Of a stretch of DNA of 39,147 bases, positions 1 to 7,634 are shown piece by piece. The notes beneath the pieces were generated by a model. It did no database searches. It was not told the origin of the DNA and saw only the letters and a list, made by a program, of their open reading frames with translations. This DNA comes from Alphaproteobacteria bacterium (GTDB taxonomy: Bacteria > Pseudomonadota > Alphaproteobacteria > GCA-2731375). The stretch spans positions 1 through 39,147 of the forward strand of contig VGEV01000017.1 of the NCBI GenBank assembly GCA_016869175.1, written 5' to 3'. Each line of letters begins with the position of its first letter. Within the stretch, counting starts at the first letter, position 1. A program made the translations under genes and the position numbers.

Positions 1-51
1 GGCGATCTTCGCCTTGAATGCCGCATCAAACTTCCGTCTTGTCTTCGCCAT
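1..51 (-). CDS. IS3-family transposase OrfA, N-terminal fragment
   Basis: The first 17 codons read MAKTRRKFDAAFKAKIA, the usual opening of IS3-family OrfA proteins, a helix-turn-helix protein that binds the element ends. A good ribosome site (GGAGGGAGCG) lies directly upstream of the ATG at 51. The gene runs off the left edge of the window, so whether OrfA is complete and whether OrfB follows by programmed frameshift cannot be judged. No ORF-track line covers it because it is truncated by the window. Confidence 0.75.
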   Translation of the reverse strand, partial: MAKTRRKFDAAFKAKIA

Positions 52-183
52 CGCTCCCTCCGTCACAATGACGGATCAGAACGCGGCTCCACTCAAGCCC
101 CTGGTCCCAAAACCGGGGTCCACTTCTAAAAAGACTAACTCTGAACTAACATTCCACCCGGACCACTCGGTGGAGGCCGATCA
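1..183 (-). mobile_element. End of an IS3-family insertion sequence
   Basis: Read on the minus strand, this stretch begins TGATCGGCCTCC at 183, matching the TGA...TCA ends typical of IS3 elements. About 130 bases of leader follow, then the start of a transposase OrfA at 51. The element continues beyond the left edge of the window, so the other end, its length and any target duplication cannot be seen. The boundary at 183/184 is placed where similarity between the broken hydantoinase gene and its intact paralogue begins. IS3 assignment rests on the OrfA start and the terminal bases. Confidence 0.75.
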
Positions 184-459
184 ATGGGGCTCTATCCGCG
201 CAAGGGCGCGATCGCCGCCGGCAGCGACGCCGACATCACGCTGCTGGATCCCACCCGGCGCGGCAAGATCCGCAAGGAGGATCTGCACGAGACCGATTAC
301 AGTCCCTGGGAAGGCCACGACATCTTCGCTTGGCCGGTCATGGACATCCTGCGCGGCAAGGTGGAGGTCGAAAACGGCAAACTGATGGCCAGCAACCGGG
401 ATGGCCGCTTCCACAAACGCAAGAGCCCGGCGGAGATCATCGCCGGTCCGGCATTGTAG
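184..459 (+). pseudogene. Hydantoinase/dihydropyrimidinase C-terminal remnant, cut by the IS
   Basis: These 91 codons match the last part of the complete hydantoinase gene just downstream. Both contain MGLYPRKGAIAAGSDADITL and DLHETDYSPWEGHDI and both end in GPAL. The metal-binding residues would have been upstream and are lost. The ATG at 184 is an internal methionine of the ancestral protein, not a natural start. The remnant begins exactly at the IS end, so the insertion destroyed the gene. The remnant has diverged from its neighbour, so the two were older tandem paralogues rather than a recent duplication. The broken copy may once have been the first gene of the operon. Confidence 0.85.
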
Positions 460-470
460 CGGGGAGGAGC

Positions 471-1898
471 ATGCTCGATCTGCTGATCAAGGGCGGCCTG
501 GTGGTGACGCCCACCGGCGAGGCGCCACTGGACGTGGCAATCAAGGGCGAGCGCATTGTCGCGGTCGCGGCGCCGGGCGCCTTCGCTGCCGGCGAGGCCG
601 GCAGCGTCATCGACGCCAGCGGCAAGATCGTCATGCCGGGCGGCATCGACCCGCACGTGCATTGCCTGTGGCATCTGCCGCTGCCCGACGGCACGGCGAT
701 GCTGACCGACGGGCCGGAGAAGGTCAGCCGCGCGGCGCTGTTCGGCGGCACCACGACGATGATCGATTTCGCCGCCTGGTCGGTCGGTGAAAGCCTGCGG
801 CAAACTATCGAGAAGCGCGACCGCGAATGGCAGGGCCATTGCCACTGCGACTATTCCTATCACCTGATGCTGCGCGGCGCGCTGCCGCACCCCTTGATAG
901 GTGAGTTGGGCGAGGCGATCGATGCCGGCTACCCGACGGTGAAGATTTTCACCACCGACATCACGCCCAGCCGCAAGGGCCGCATGGTGGACTTCGGCGA
1001 CCTGTGGGAGGTGTTCCAGGTGCTGGCCCAGCGCCAGGGCCTTGGCGTGATCCACGCCGAGGACAACGACCTCGTCATGCATATGTACGAAAAGCTGATC
1101 CGCGAGGGCCGGGTCGGTTTCGAAAACATGGCGGAGGTGCACAGTGCCTTGTCGGAGGACCTGTCGTTCCGCCGCGTGCTGCGGCTGGCCGAAAGCGTGC
1201 CGGGCACCGCGCTCTACATGATGCATGTCAGCGCCGCGACCGGCGTTGCGGCCATCGCGGAGGCGCGCGCCAAGGGTCTGCCCGTCTATGGCGAGACGCT
1301 GCACCAGTACATGCTGTTCAGCAAGGACGACTACAAACGGCCGAACGGCCAGATCTATCACACCTATCCCTCGCTGAAGTCGGTGGCCGACCAGCGGGCG
1401 CTGTGGGCCGGCACGCTCTCTGGCGCGATCAACGCGGTGGCCACAGACGAAATCTGCTGCACGCTGAAGGTGAAGACGCTGGGCAACCGCATCGACGACA
1501 CAACCGGCGGCAACGCCGGCGTCGAGCCCCGGCTTGGCGTCATGTACACCGAGATGGTGGTACGCCGGGGCTATTCGCTGTCGCGCTATGTCGATCTCGT
1601 CTCCAGCAACGCCGCGAAGATCATGGGGCTTTATCCGCGCAAGGGCGCGATCGCCGCCGGCAGCGATGCCGACATCACGCTGCTCGACCCCCGCCTGCGG
1701 CGCCAGGTGCGCAAGCAGGACCTGCACGAGACCGACTACAGTCCCTGGGAAGGTCACGACATCTACGCTTGGCCCAGCCACACCATCCTGCGCGGCAAGC
1801 TGGTGGTGGAGAATGACAAGTTCCTTGGTAGCCCGGCGGATGGCCAATATCTGAAGCGCAAGATCCCGGCCGAGATCCGCCGCGGCCCCGCGCTCTAG
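471..1898 (+). CDS. D-hydantoinase/dihydropyrimidinase-type cyclic amidohydrolase
   Basis: This 475-aa cytoplasmic metalloenzyme should open cyclic amides such as hydantoins or dihydropyrimidines to N-carbamoyl acids. The binuclear metal set of the amidohydrolase family is visible: HxH at H62/H64 (GGIDPHVH), the lysine expected to be carboxylated at K158 (TVKIF), H195 (HAED), H252 (MMHVSA) and D326 (ATDE). Length is normal for D-hydantoinases. The track ORF starts at 330, inside the upstream remnant; the ATG at 471, with GGGGAGGAGC just before it, gives the correct family N-terminus (MLDLLIKGG). It is followed by a small unknown gene and a COG0523 GTPase that could supply its metal. No carbamoylase is nearby, so the true substrate is uncertain; the downstream amidase might act on the product. 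Confidence 0.93.
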   Translation: MLDLLIKGGLVVTPTGEAPLDVAIKGERIVAVAAPGAFAAGEAGSVIDASGKIVMPGGIDPHVHCLWHLPLPDGTAMLTDGPEKVSRAALFGGTTTMIDFAAWSVGESLRQTIEKRDREWQGHCHCDYSYHLMLRGALPHPLIGELGEAIDAGYPTVKIFTTDITPSRKGRMVDFGDLWEVFQVLAQRQGLGVIHAEDNDLVMHMYEKLIREGRVGFENMAEVHSALSEDLSFRRVLRLAESVPGTALYMMHVSAATGVAAIAEARAKGLPVYGETLHQYMLFSKDDYKRPNGQIYHTYPSLKSVADQRALWAGTLSGAINAVATDEICCTLKVKTLGNRIDDTTGGNAGVEPRLGVMYTEMVVRRGYSLSRYVDLVSSNAAKIMGLYPRKGAIAAGSDADITLLDPRLRRQVRKQDLHETDYSPWEGHDIYAWPSHTILRGKLVVENDKFLGSPADGQYLKRKIPAEIRRGPAL

Positions 1899-1903
1899 GC
1901 CGG

Positions 1904-2206
1904 GTGGTGGCGGAGGCGGGCGAGCGCCTGGTCGAACTGCTGGGCGAGAGCCTGGCGGTCTGGAGGCTGGCCGGCCGTGTCGAGCGGCAAGGCGAGGCGG
2001 TTGTCGTGTGCGTCGCCGGTGCGGCGTCCTTGCGCATCGAGCCGCCGCCGCCCGGCCTGCCCTTTCGCTGGCTGCTGCGGGTCGGCGCACGGCAGCGCGG
2101 CATTTCCGGCCTGCCGGGCCTGCTGCGGCATCTGCGCGCGGAACTGGCACCCGAACGTGCCGCCAGCCGCCTGCGCCTGACGCCGCGCCCGTTGCTGCTG
2201 CCGTGA
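1904..2206 (+). CDS. Small unknown protein between hydantoinase and CobW-type GTPase
   Basis: The 100-aa product is not recognised. It starts with GTG five bases after the hydantoinase stop and ends in a TGA that overlaps the GTG start of the next gene (GTGA), so it appears translationally coupled on both sides. It is rich in Leu, Arg and Gly, with a PPPPG turn near the middle and the repeated pattern GLPGLLRHLRAEL, suggesting a small alpha/beta fold. There is no signal peptide, membrane segment or cysteine cluster. Position suggests a role in maturing or assisting the hydantoinase together with the GTPase. That is inference from context only. Confidence 0.6.
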   Translation: MVAEAGERLVELLGESLAVWRLAGRVERQGEAVVVCVAGAASLRIEPPPPGLPFRWLLRVGARQRGISGLPGLLRHLRAELAPERAASRLRLTPRPLLLP

Positions 2207-3213
2207 TCCCCGTCGCCGTCCTGACCGGCTTTCTCGGCAGCGGCAAGACGACGCTGCTCGGCCACTTGCTGCGGCATCCCGACTTCGCGCGCACCGCCGT
2301 CATCATCAACGAGTTCGGCGAGATCGGTCTCGACCACGAACTGATTGAGGCGAGCGACGAGAGTTTCATCGAGCTGAAAACCGGCTGTGTCTGCTGCACG
2401 CTTCGCGGCGACCTGGTGCTGACGCTGGCCGATCTGCTGCGCCGGCGCGACCAGGGCGCGATCATACCGTTCGAGCGGGTGGTGGTGGAGACGACGGGCT
2501 TGGCCGATCCGGCGCCCATCCTGCATGCGCTGGCCAGCGACCCGCTCATGGCCGAGCGCACGCTGCTGCAGGGCGTCATCGTTACGGTCGACGCGCAGGC
2601 AGGTCTCGGCACGCTGGCGCGTCATGGCGAGGCGGTGAAGCAAGTGGCAGTGGCCGACCGGCTGGTGCTGACCAAGAGCGATCTCGGCGGGGCCGATCTG
2701 CCGGCATTGCGCGAGCGGCTGCGGCAGCTCAACCCGGCGGCGCCGCTGCAGGTCGCGCTTTTCGGCGCTCTCGATCCGGCAAGCTTGCTCGACATCGGCC
2801 CGGTCGATGCCGCGGGCAGGGCCGCCGACCTGACTGGCTGGTTGGCGGCAGAGGCTGTCGAGCGGCTCAACCACCATCGCAAGGGCGAGATCACGGCCTT
2901 CTGCATCACCCTCGACCGACCGGTCCGCGCTGTGACGCTGGCGCTGTTCCTGGAACTGCTGGCCGAGCATGCCGGCGAGGATCTGCTGCGCGTGAAGGGC
3001 ATCCTCGACATCGTCGAAAGCCCGGATCGGCCGGCCGTTATTCACGGCGTGCAGCACGTCTTCCATCCGCCGGCCTTCCTGCCGCGCTGGCCTTCGGCCG
3101 ACCATCGCGGCCGCATCGTCTGCATCGTGCGCTCGATCCCCCGGCGCTGGATCGAGCTGCTGCTGGCGATGCTGGAGGACGAGGTCGCCGTGGCGGAGGC
3201 GGCGCGCGGCTGA
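2203..3213 (+). CDS. COG0523/CobW-family metal-chaperone GTPase
   Basis: This 336-aa protein carries the hallmarks of COG0523 G3E GTPases: a Walker A GFLGSGKTT (residues 9-17), the metal-binding CxCC motif (GCVCC, 61-65), the switch region VVVETTGLADP and a TKSD base-recognition motif. A CobW C-terminal domain follows (around VKGILDI and FLPRWP). Such proteins use GTP to deliver zinc, cobalt or similar metals to client enzymes. The track ORF starts at 2008, but the family start is the GTG at 2203 (IPVAVLTGF), overlapping the stop of the small gene. The obvious candidate client is the metal-dependent hydantoinase two genes upstream, although specificity cannot be read from sequence. Confidence 0.92.
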   Translation: MIPVAVLTGFLGSGKTTLLGHLLRHPDFARTAVIINEFGEIGLDHELIEASDESFIELKTGCVCCTLRGDLVLTLADLLRRRDQGAIIPFERVVVETTGLADPAPILHALASDPLMAERTLLQGVIVTVDAQAGLGTLARHGEAVKQVAVADRLVLTKSDLGGADLPALRERLRQLNPAAPLQVALFGALDPASLLDIGPVDAAGRAADLTGWLAAEAVERLNHHRKGEITAFCITLDRPVRAVTLALFLELLAEHAGEDLLRVKGILDIVESPDRPAVIHGVQHVFHPPAFLPRWPSADHRGRIVCIVRSIPRRWIELLLAMLEDEVAVAEAARG

Positions 3214-3344
3214 TGCCGGCGTGCGTGGGAACCGCTTGCGCGCGGCGGTCGATTGCGCTTCGGTGTGTCGGCCGCGGCGGCAAGGCCGTTTGCGGCGATC
3301 CGCCAAGGAGCAACCTGGAATTGACCATGACGGTTTTGCGGTGA
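3213..3344 (+). CDS. Possible 43-aa micro-ORF bridging CobW-type GTPase and CaiB genes
   Basis: An ATG overlaps the GTPase stop as TGATG. The frame stays open for 43 codons and its TGA overlaps the ATG of the CaiB gene, again as TGATG. The predicted peptide has four cysteines (MPACVGTACARR, then C18 and C27). An AAGGAG at 3305-3310 lies ten bases before an in-frame TTG, so only a short leader ending MTMTVLR may be translated. The geometry fits a coupling leader, but an open frame this short can occur by chance at high GC. It is missing from the ORF track because of length. Confidence 0.25.
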   Translation: MPACVGTACARRSIALRCVGRGGKAVCGDPPRSNLELTMTVLR

Positions 3345-4549
3345 TGTCGGCCCTGCGGCCCGACGCGCGCTGCGCGCTGGACGGCGTGCGCATCCTCGAT
3401 CTGTCGCGCGTGGTGGCGGGCAACGCGCTGACCGCATGGCTGGCCGACCAGGGCGCCGAGGTGATCAAGATCGAGCCGCCGGGCCGCGGCGACGACTTGC
3501 GGGGCTGGCGGGTCAAGGGCGTTTCCACCTATTGGAAGGTCTATGCCCGCAACAAGAAGAGCGTGACGCTCAACTTGCGCGATGCCCGCGGGCGCGACCT
3601 GCTGCTGCGGTTGGTGGCCGGCGCACAGGTGCTGGTGGAGAACTTCCGTCCCGGCGTGCTGGAGGAAATGGGCCTGGCCCCGGACCGTCTGTGGCAGGAG
3701 AACTCCAGGCTTGTGGTCGTGCGCGTCTCCGGCTGGGGCCAGGACGGCCTCTTTCGCCACAAACCTGGCTTCGGCAGCCTGGTCGAAGGCATGTCGGGTT
3801 TCGCCGCGATGAACGGCTTCGCCGACCGGCCGCCGGTGCTGCCGCCGCTCGCCATGGCCGACATGATCGCCGGCCTGTCGGGGGCGGCCGCCGTCCTGGT
3901 CGCGTTGCGCGAAGTGGAAGTGAAGGCCGGCGGGGGGCAGGTGATCGACCTGCCGCTGTTCGATCCCATCTTCTCGATCCTGGGGCCGAACGCCGCCAAC
4001 TTCCGCCTGAACGGCAAGGTCGAGCCGCGCGTCGGCAACCGCTCGCACACCACCGCACCGCGCAATGTCTATGCCACCAAGGATGCCGGCTGGGTTGCGC
4101 TCTCGGCCTCGACGCAGGGCATGTTCGAGCGCCTCATGCGTTCGATCGGTCGCGCGGAGCTGATCGCCGATCCGCGTTGCCTGGCGAATGCCGATCGGGT
4201 GAAGAACGTGGAGATGCTGGACGAGGCGATCGGCGGCTTCATCGGCCAGCGCAGCCTGGCGGACAACCTGGAGCATTTCGAGCGCGAAGGCGTGACGGTG
4301 GGGCCCATCTGCGACATCGCCGACCTGATGGAACACCCCTATATCAAGAGTCGCGGCGTCATCGTCGAAATTCCTGACGACGAGATGGGTTCGCTGCCGA
4401 TGCACGCGGTGCAGCCGCGGCTCTCGGGCACGCCCGGCGCCATCCGGCTGGCGGCACCCAGGCTCGGCCAGCACAATGCCGAGATCCTGGGCGCGCTCGG
4501 CCTCGACGCGGGCGAGTTGCGGCAATTGGCCGGGGACGGCGTTCTGTAG
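3344..4549 (+). CDS. CaiB/BaiF (class III) CoA-transferase
   Basis: The 401-aa product belongs to the class III CoA-transferases, which move CoA between carboxylic acids through an aspartyl-CoA thioester. The family start ALDGVRILDLSRVVAG, the motifs AEVIKIEPPGRGDDLR and VLVENFRPGVLEEMGL, and the MADMIAG segment holding the likely catalytic aspartate are all present. The track ORF begins at 3221, but the ATG at 3344 gives the usual N-terminus. The best Shine-Dalgarno (AAGGAG) is over 30 bases away, so translation probably depends on coupling through the TGATG overlap. The substrate acid is unknown. A second transferase of this family (30664-31845) is a different, formyl-CoA-transferase-like subtype. 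Confidence 0.92.
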   Translation: MSALRPDARCALDGVRILDLSRVVAGNALTAWLADQGAEVIKIEPPGRGDDLRGWRVKGVSTYWKVYARNKKSVTLNLRDARGRDLLLRLVAGAQVLVENFRPGVLEEMGLAPDRLWQENSRLVVVRVSGWGQDGLFRHKPGFGSLVEGMSGFAAMNGFADRPPVLPPLAMADMIAGLSGAAAVLVALREVEVKAGGGQVIDLPLFDPIFSILGPNAANFRLNGKVEPRVGNRSHTTAPRNVYATKDAGWVALSASTQGMFERLMRSIGRAELIADPRCLANADRVKNVEMLDEAIGGFIGQRSLADNLEHFEREGVTVGPICDIADLMEHPYIKSRGVIVEIPDDEMGSLPMHAVQPRLSGTPGAIRLAAPRLGQHNAEILGALGLDAGELRQLAGDGVL

Positions 4550-4564
4550 CCAAGGAGAGCGGCC

Positions 4565-5644
4565 ATGGCCGGTACGGTGCTCATCGCCGGTGCAACGGGA
4601 TTGGTTGGCGCCGCCGCGGTCAAGCATTTCGATGCCCTTCCCGGCTGGCAGGTGGTCGCCCTGTCGCGCCGTCGCCCGGACTATCCGTTTCAGGCCCGCT
4701 ACCTGGCACTCGACCTGACCGACCGCGCCGCTTGTCAACGGCAGCTGAGCGAGCTGCATGAGGTGACGCACGTCGTCTACGCCGCGCTGTTCGAGAAGGG
4801 TGACGTGGTCGCCGGCTGGCGCGATCCCGAACAGATGCGCACCAACGACGCGATGCTGCGAAACTTGATGGACCCGTTGCTGGCGGCGGCCGCCGATTTC
4901 CGGCACATCAGCCTGATGCAGGGCGCCAAGGCCTATGGTGTGCATGTGCATCATTTCGCGGCGCCGGCCAAGGAGCGCTGGCCGCGCGACCCGCACGACA
5001 ACTTCTACTGGCTGCAGGAAGACTATGTCCGCCAGACTCAGGCCCGGGCCGGCGGCTGGTGCTACACCATCTTCCGCCCGCATGTGGTGGTGGGCTTCGC
5101 GCCAAGGAGCCCGATCAACATTGTTGCCGCGATGGGCGCCTACGCCGCGATCCAGCGCGAATTGGGCCAGCCGTTGACTTTCCCGGGCGGGCCGCCCTTC
5201 GTACAGCAGATGTCGGACAGCCGATTGATCGCGCGCGCCTTCGCCTGGGCGGCCGAGGCGCCCAGCGCGGCCAACCAGACCTTCAATATCGCCAACGGCG
5301 ACATTGTGATCTGGCAACATCTGTGGCCCGCCATCGTCCGGCATTTCGGCATGGCGATGGGGCCGGCCGAGCCGCGTTCGCTGGCGCAGGCCATGCCGGC
5401 CCTATCGGCGGTCTGGGAGCGCATCATCGCCCGGCACGGCCTCAGGTCAACGCCGCTCGACGCGCTCATCGGCTCGTCCTGGATCTTCGCCGACTTCGTG
5501 TTGGGCCATGGCAAGCGGCCGAGCGCCACGGTGCTGTCGACTGTCAAGCTGCAACAGGCGGGCTTCGGCGACTGCCTGGACAGCGAGGATGCGCTGATCG
5601 ACTGGTTCCGCATCCTGCAGGAGCAGCGCATCCTGCCGCGCTGA
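4565..5644 (+). CDS. PRISE-like SDR (progesterone 5-beta-reductase/iridoid synthase type enone reductase)
   Basis: A 359-aa short-chain reductase with the dinucleotide-binding N-terminus VLIAGATGLVG. Atypical SDR signatures point to the PRISE group: the lysine in MQGAKAYG (K122), the tyrosine in NFYWLQED (Y148), FRPHVVVGF, and late motifs like NQTFNIANGD. PRISE enzymes reduce activated C=C bonds of enones or enals with NADPH. It starts fifteen bases after the CaiB stop with AAGGAG upstream, so it closes the + strand operon. Its paralogue at 7635-8687 lies in the converging operon. The natural substrate is unknown; terpenoid or steroid-like enones and other alpha,beta-unsaturated carbonyls are candidates. 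The next gene converges after only seven bases. Confidence 0.85.
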   Translation: MAGTVLIAGATGLVGAAAVKHFDALPGWQVVALSRRRPDYPFQARYLALDLTDRAACQRQLSELHEVTHVVYAALFEKGDVVAGWRDPEQMRTNDAMLRNLMDPLLAAAADFRHISLMQGAKAYGVHVHHFAAPAKERWPRDPHDNFYWLQEDYVRQTQARAGGWCYTIFRPHVVVGFAPRSPINIVAAMGAYAAIQRELGQPLTFPGGPPFVQQMSDSRLIARAFAWAAEAPSAANQTFNIANGDIVIWQHLWPAIVRHFGMAMGPAEPRSLAQAMPALSAVWERIIARHGLRSTPLDALIGSSWIFADFVLGHGKRPSATVLSTVKLQQAGFGDCLDSEDALIDWFRILQEQRILPR

Positions 5645-5651
5645 AGGCGCG

Positions 5652-6830
5652 TCAGACCGGGCGGTTATGCCGGCGTTCCGGCGGGCTGTCGCTCAACAGG
5701 AAATCCGGCCCCAGGCCGTCGATGCTCGTGCAGCCCATCTGTGCCATGGTGAGCGAGATTTCGCTGGTCATGATGTCGATGGCGCGTTTGGCGCCGCCCA
5801 CTCCGCCGGCGGCGGCACCATAGAGCGTCGGCCGGCCGGCGAAGACGAACTTGGCCCCCAGGCACAAAGCGACGATGGCATCGGCCCCGCGTCGGATCCC
5901 GCCGTCCAGCATCAGCGTGACGCGATCGCCGACCGCCTCGCGGATCACCGGCAGCACTTCGAGCGGCGAAGGCGCGCGATCGAGCTGCCGTGCGCCGTGG
6001 TTTGAGACCATGATGCCATCGACGCCCAGCTCGGCCGCGCGCACCGCGTCGTCGGGATGCATGATGCCCTTGATGACGAACTTGCGCGGCCACAGCCGCC
6101 GAAAATCCTCCACGTCCTTCCAGGTTGGCGGCACCGGCATCTGCTGCTGGCTGAAATCGGCGACTTCGTCGGCACTGGCGCCGGCCGGGGCATAGGTTGC
6201 CCAATTGGGGAACATCGGGGTCCCGGTGCGCATGTATTCCGCCAGCCAGCCCGGATGCAGCAGTGCTTCCAGCCGCGTGCGCAGCGTCATCTTGAGCGGT
6301 CGGGTGAAGCCGTTGCGCAGGTTGCGTTCGCGTTTGGAATGCGCCGGCACATCGCAGGTCAGCACGAAGGTTGACAGGCCGGCATCGGCGGCGCGGCGGA
6401 TCATGTCCTCGGAAATCTTGCGATCCCGGGCCGGATAAAGCTGATACCAGCCGTGTTCGGGTGCCACCTTGCCCAGATCCTCGATCGAGGCGGTGGCGCT
6501 GCCCGACATGATGAAAGGAATATTGGCATCGCGCGCTGCGGCCGCCAGCATCAGATCGGCGCCGGGGCGGAACAGCGCGGCGATCCCCGTCGGCGCGATG
6601 CCGAACGGTGCGGCATAGCGCCGGCCAAACACTTCCTGGGTGGTGTCGCGCGTGCTGATGTCCACCATGTAGCGCGGCACGATGCGGTGGCGGCGAAACA
6701 TCGCTTCGTTGCGGGAGAGCCCGTCCTCGTCCTCAACGCCGCCTTCGATGAAGTCGAAGGCGATTTTCGGCAGCCGGCGCTTGGCCAGCTTGCGCAAGTC
6801 GTCGATGTTGATGGCGCTGTCGAGGTTCAT
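5652..6830 (-). CDS. FMN-dependent alpha-hydroxy-acid oxidase/dehydrogenase
   Basis: The 392-aa protein matches the lactate/mandelate/glycolate oxidase family, which oxidises L-2-hydroxy acids to 2-oxo acids using FMN. Visible family motifs are the flavin-site APTGIAAL, the tyrosine segment GWYQLY, the catalytic histidine motif SNHGARQLD and the FMN phosphate region LDGGIRRGADAIVAL. Start at 6830 is supported by GGAAGG upstream. It is the last gene of the amidase-PRISE-TSUP operon. Without a membrane loop it is not clear whether it uses oxygen or a quinone, and the substrate could be lactate, mandelate or a longer 2-hydroxy acid. The 3' end lies seven bases from the converging PRISE gene. Confidence 0.9.
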   Translation of the reverse strand: MNLDSAINIDDLRKLAKRRLPKIAFDFIEGGVEDEDGLSRNEAMFRRHRIVPRYMVDISTRDTTQEVFGRRYAAPFGIAPTGIAALFRPGADLMLAAAARDANIPFIMSGSATASIEDLGKVAPEHGWYQLYPARDRKISEDMIRRAADAGLSTFVLTCDVPAHSKRERNLRNGFTRPLKMTLRTRLEALLHPGWLAEYMRTGTPMFPNWATYAPAGASADEVADFSQQQMPVPPTWKDVEDFRRLWPRKFVIKGIMHPDDAVRAAELGVDGIMVSNHGARQLDRAPSPLEVLPVIREAVGDRVTLMLDGGIRRGADAIVALCLGAKFVFAGRPTLYGAAAGGVGGAKRAIDIMTSEISLTMAQMGCTSIDGLGPDFLLSDSPPERRHNRPV

Positions 6831-6870
6831 GGCCTTCCGCCGTTCGTCTTGGTCCGAGGCTACTATACCG

Positions 6871-7629
6871 TCAGGCGAGCAACGCGAGCATCCCCTTATA
6901 GAGCATCTGTAGCGCGAGCAGCGTCAAGATCGCTTGCAGGATGCGCCCGAAGCGGCGGTCACCCAGGCGGTCGAGCAGCCGGCGGCCGACGAGCGTGCCC
7001 AGAAAACCGCTGCCGATCATGGCCGCCAGCAGCGGCAGGTAGGGCCGATAGTCGAAGCCAAGCGTGCCGAAGGCCACGATCTTCAGCCCGTGCTGGGCGG
7101 TCATGCAGGCGGAAAAGGTGGCGACATAGGCGATGCTGCCGAGCCCGATCGTCTTGACCAGCGCGGCAACGAACGGGCCCGTGGCGCCGAACAGCATGGT
7201 CAGGAAACTGGAGAGCGCGCCGCCCAGGCCCAGCGCGTGGCGACCGCGCATGACCGGCGGCCGGCCCCAGGCGGCCGAGATCAGGAAGCCGCCCAGCGCC
7301 AGGTTGAACAGCCAGTCGGGAAAGCGCACGGCCAGCAGGCCGCCCGCCGTCACACCGACCAGGCTGCCTGCGACGAACGGCCCCAGCAGGTCCAGGCGCA
7401 CGTGGCGCAGCATCAGGGCGGTGCGGCCGGAATTCGAGCCGATCTGCACCACCGCATGCACCGGTATCAGCGCCGGACCTGGCATCAGCACCGCCATGAT
7501 GCCCAGCAGCACCATGCCGCCACCGATGCCAAGAGCGGCTGTGATGAACGAGGTGAGGCCACTGGCGGCGATTAGGCTGAAGGCCACCCAGGCCGGAAGG
7601 TCCGCCGGCAGCAGCGCGTAGGACGGCAT
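6871..7629 (-). CDS. TSUP (TauE/SafE) family anion permease
   Basis: A 252-aa inner-membrane protein of about seven to eight hydrophobic helices. It resembles TauE/SafE permeases, known or proposed to move sulfite, sulfoacetate or related organic anions. The first helix contains SGLTSFITAALGIGGGMVLL, the typical family opening, and a second half repeats the pattern around GGALSSFLTMLFG. The track ORF reaches 8805, but that upstream part is a shadow of the PRISE and amidase genes; the ATG at 7629 (MPSYALLP) lies five bases after the PRISE stop. In this operon it may export or import a carboxylate or sulfonate handled by the amidase and the hydroxy-acid oxidase. Substrate is not readable. Confidence 0.87.
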   Translation of the reverse strand: MPSYALLPADLPAWVAFSLIAASGLTSFITAALGIGGGMVLLGIMAVLMPGPALIPVHAVVQIGSNSGRTALMLRHVRLDLLGPFVAGSLVGVTAGGLLAVRFPDWLFNLALGGFLISAAWGRPPVMRGRHALGLGGALSSFLTMLFGATGPFVAALVKTIGLGSIAYVATFSACMTAQHGLKIVAFGTLGFDYRPYLPLLAAMIGSGFLGTLVGRRLLDRLGDRRFGRILQAILTLLALQMLYKGMLALLA

Positions 7630-7634
7630 GTTGG

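Noticed and set aside
14-385. 123-aa plus-strand ORF across the IS boundary
   Set aside because: Crosses the IS end into the hydantoinase remnant in a different frame; no ribosome site or motif.
297-2612. 771-aa minus-strand ORF
   Set aside because: Antisense to the hydantoinase and COG0523 genes, repeated Arg/Ala/Gly/His text and no family motifs; a high-GC shadow.
3038-5344. 768-aa minus-strand ORF
   Set aside because: Lies opposite CaiB and PRISE genes that have clear motifs and normal codon use; shadow frame.
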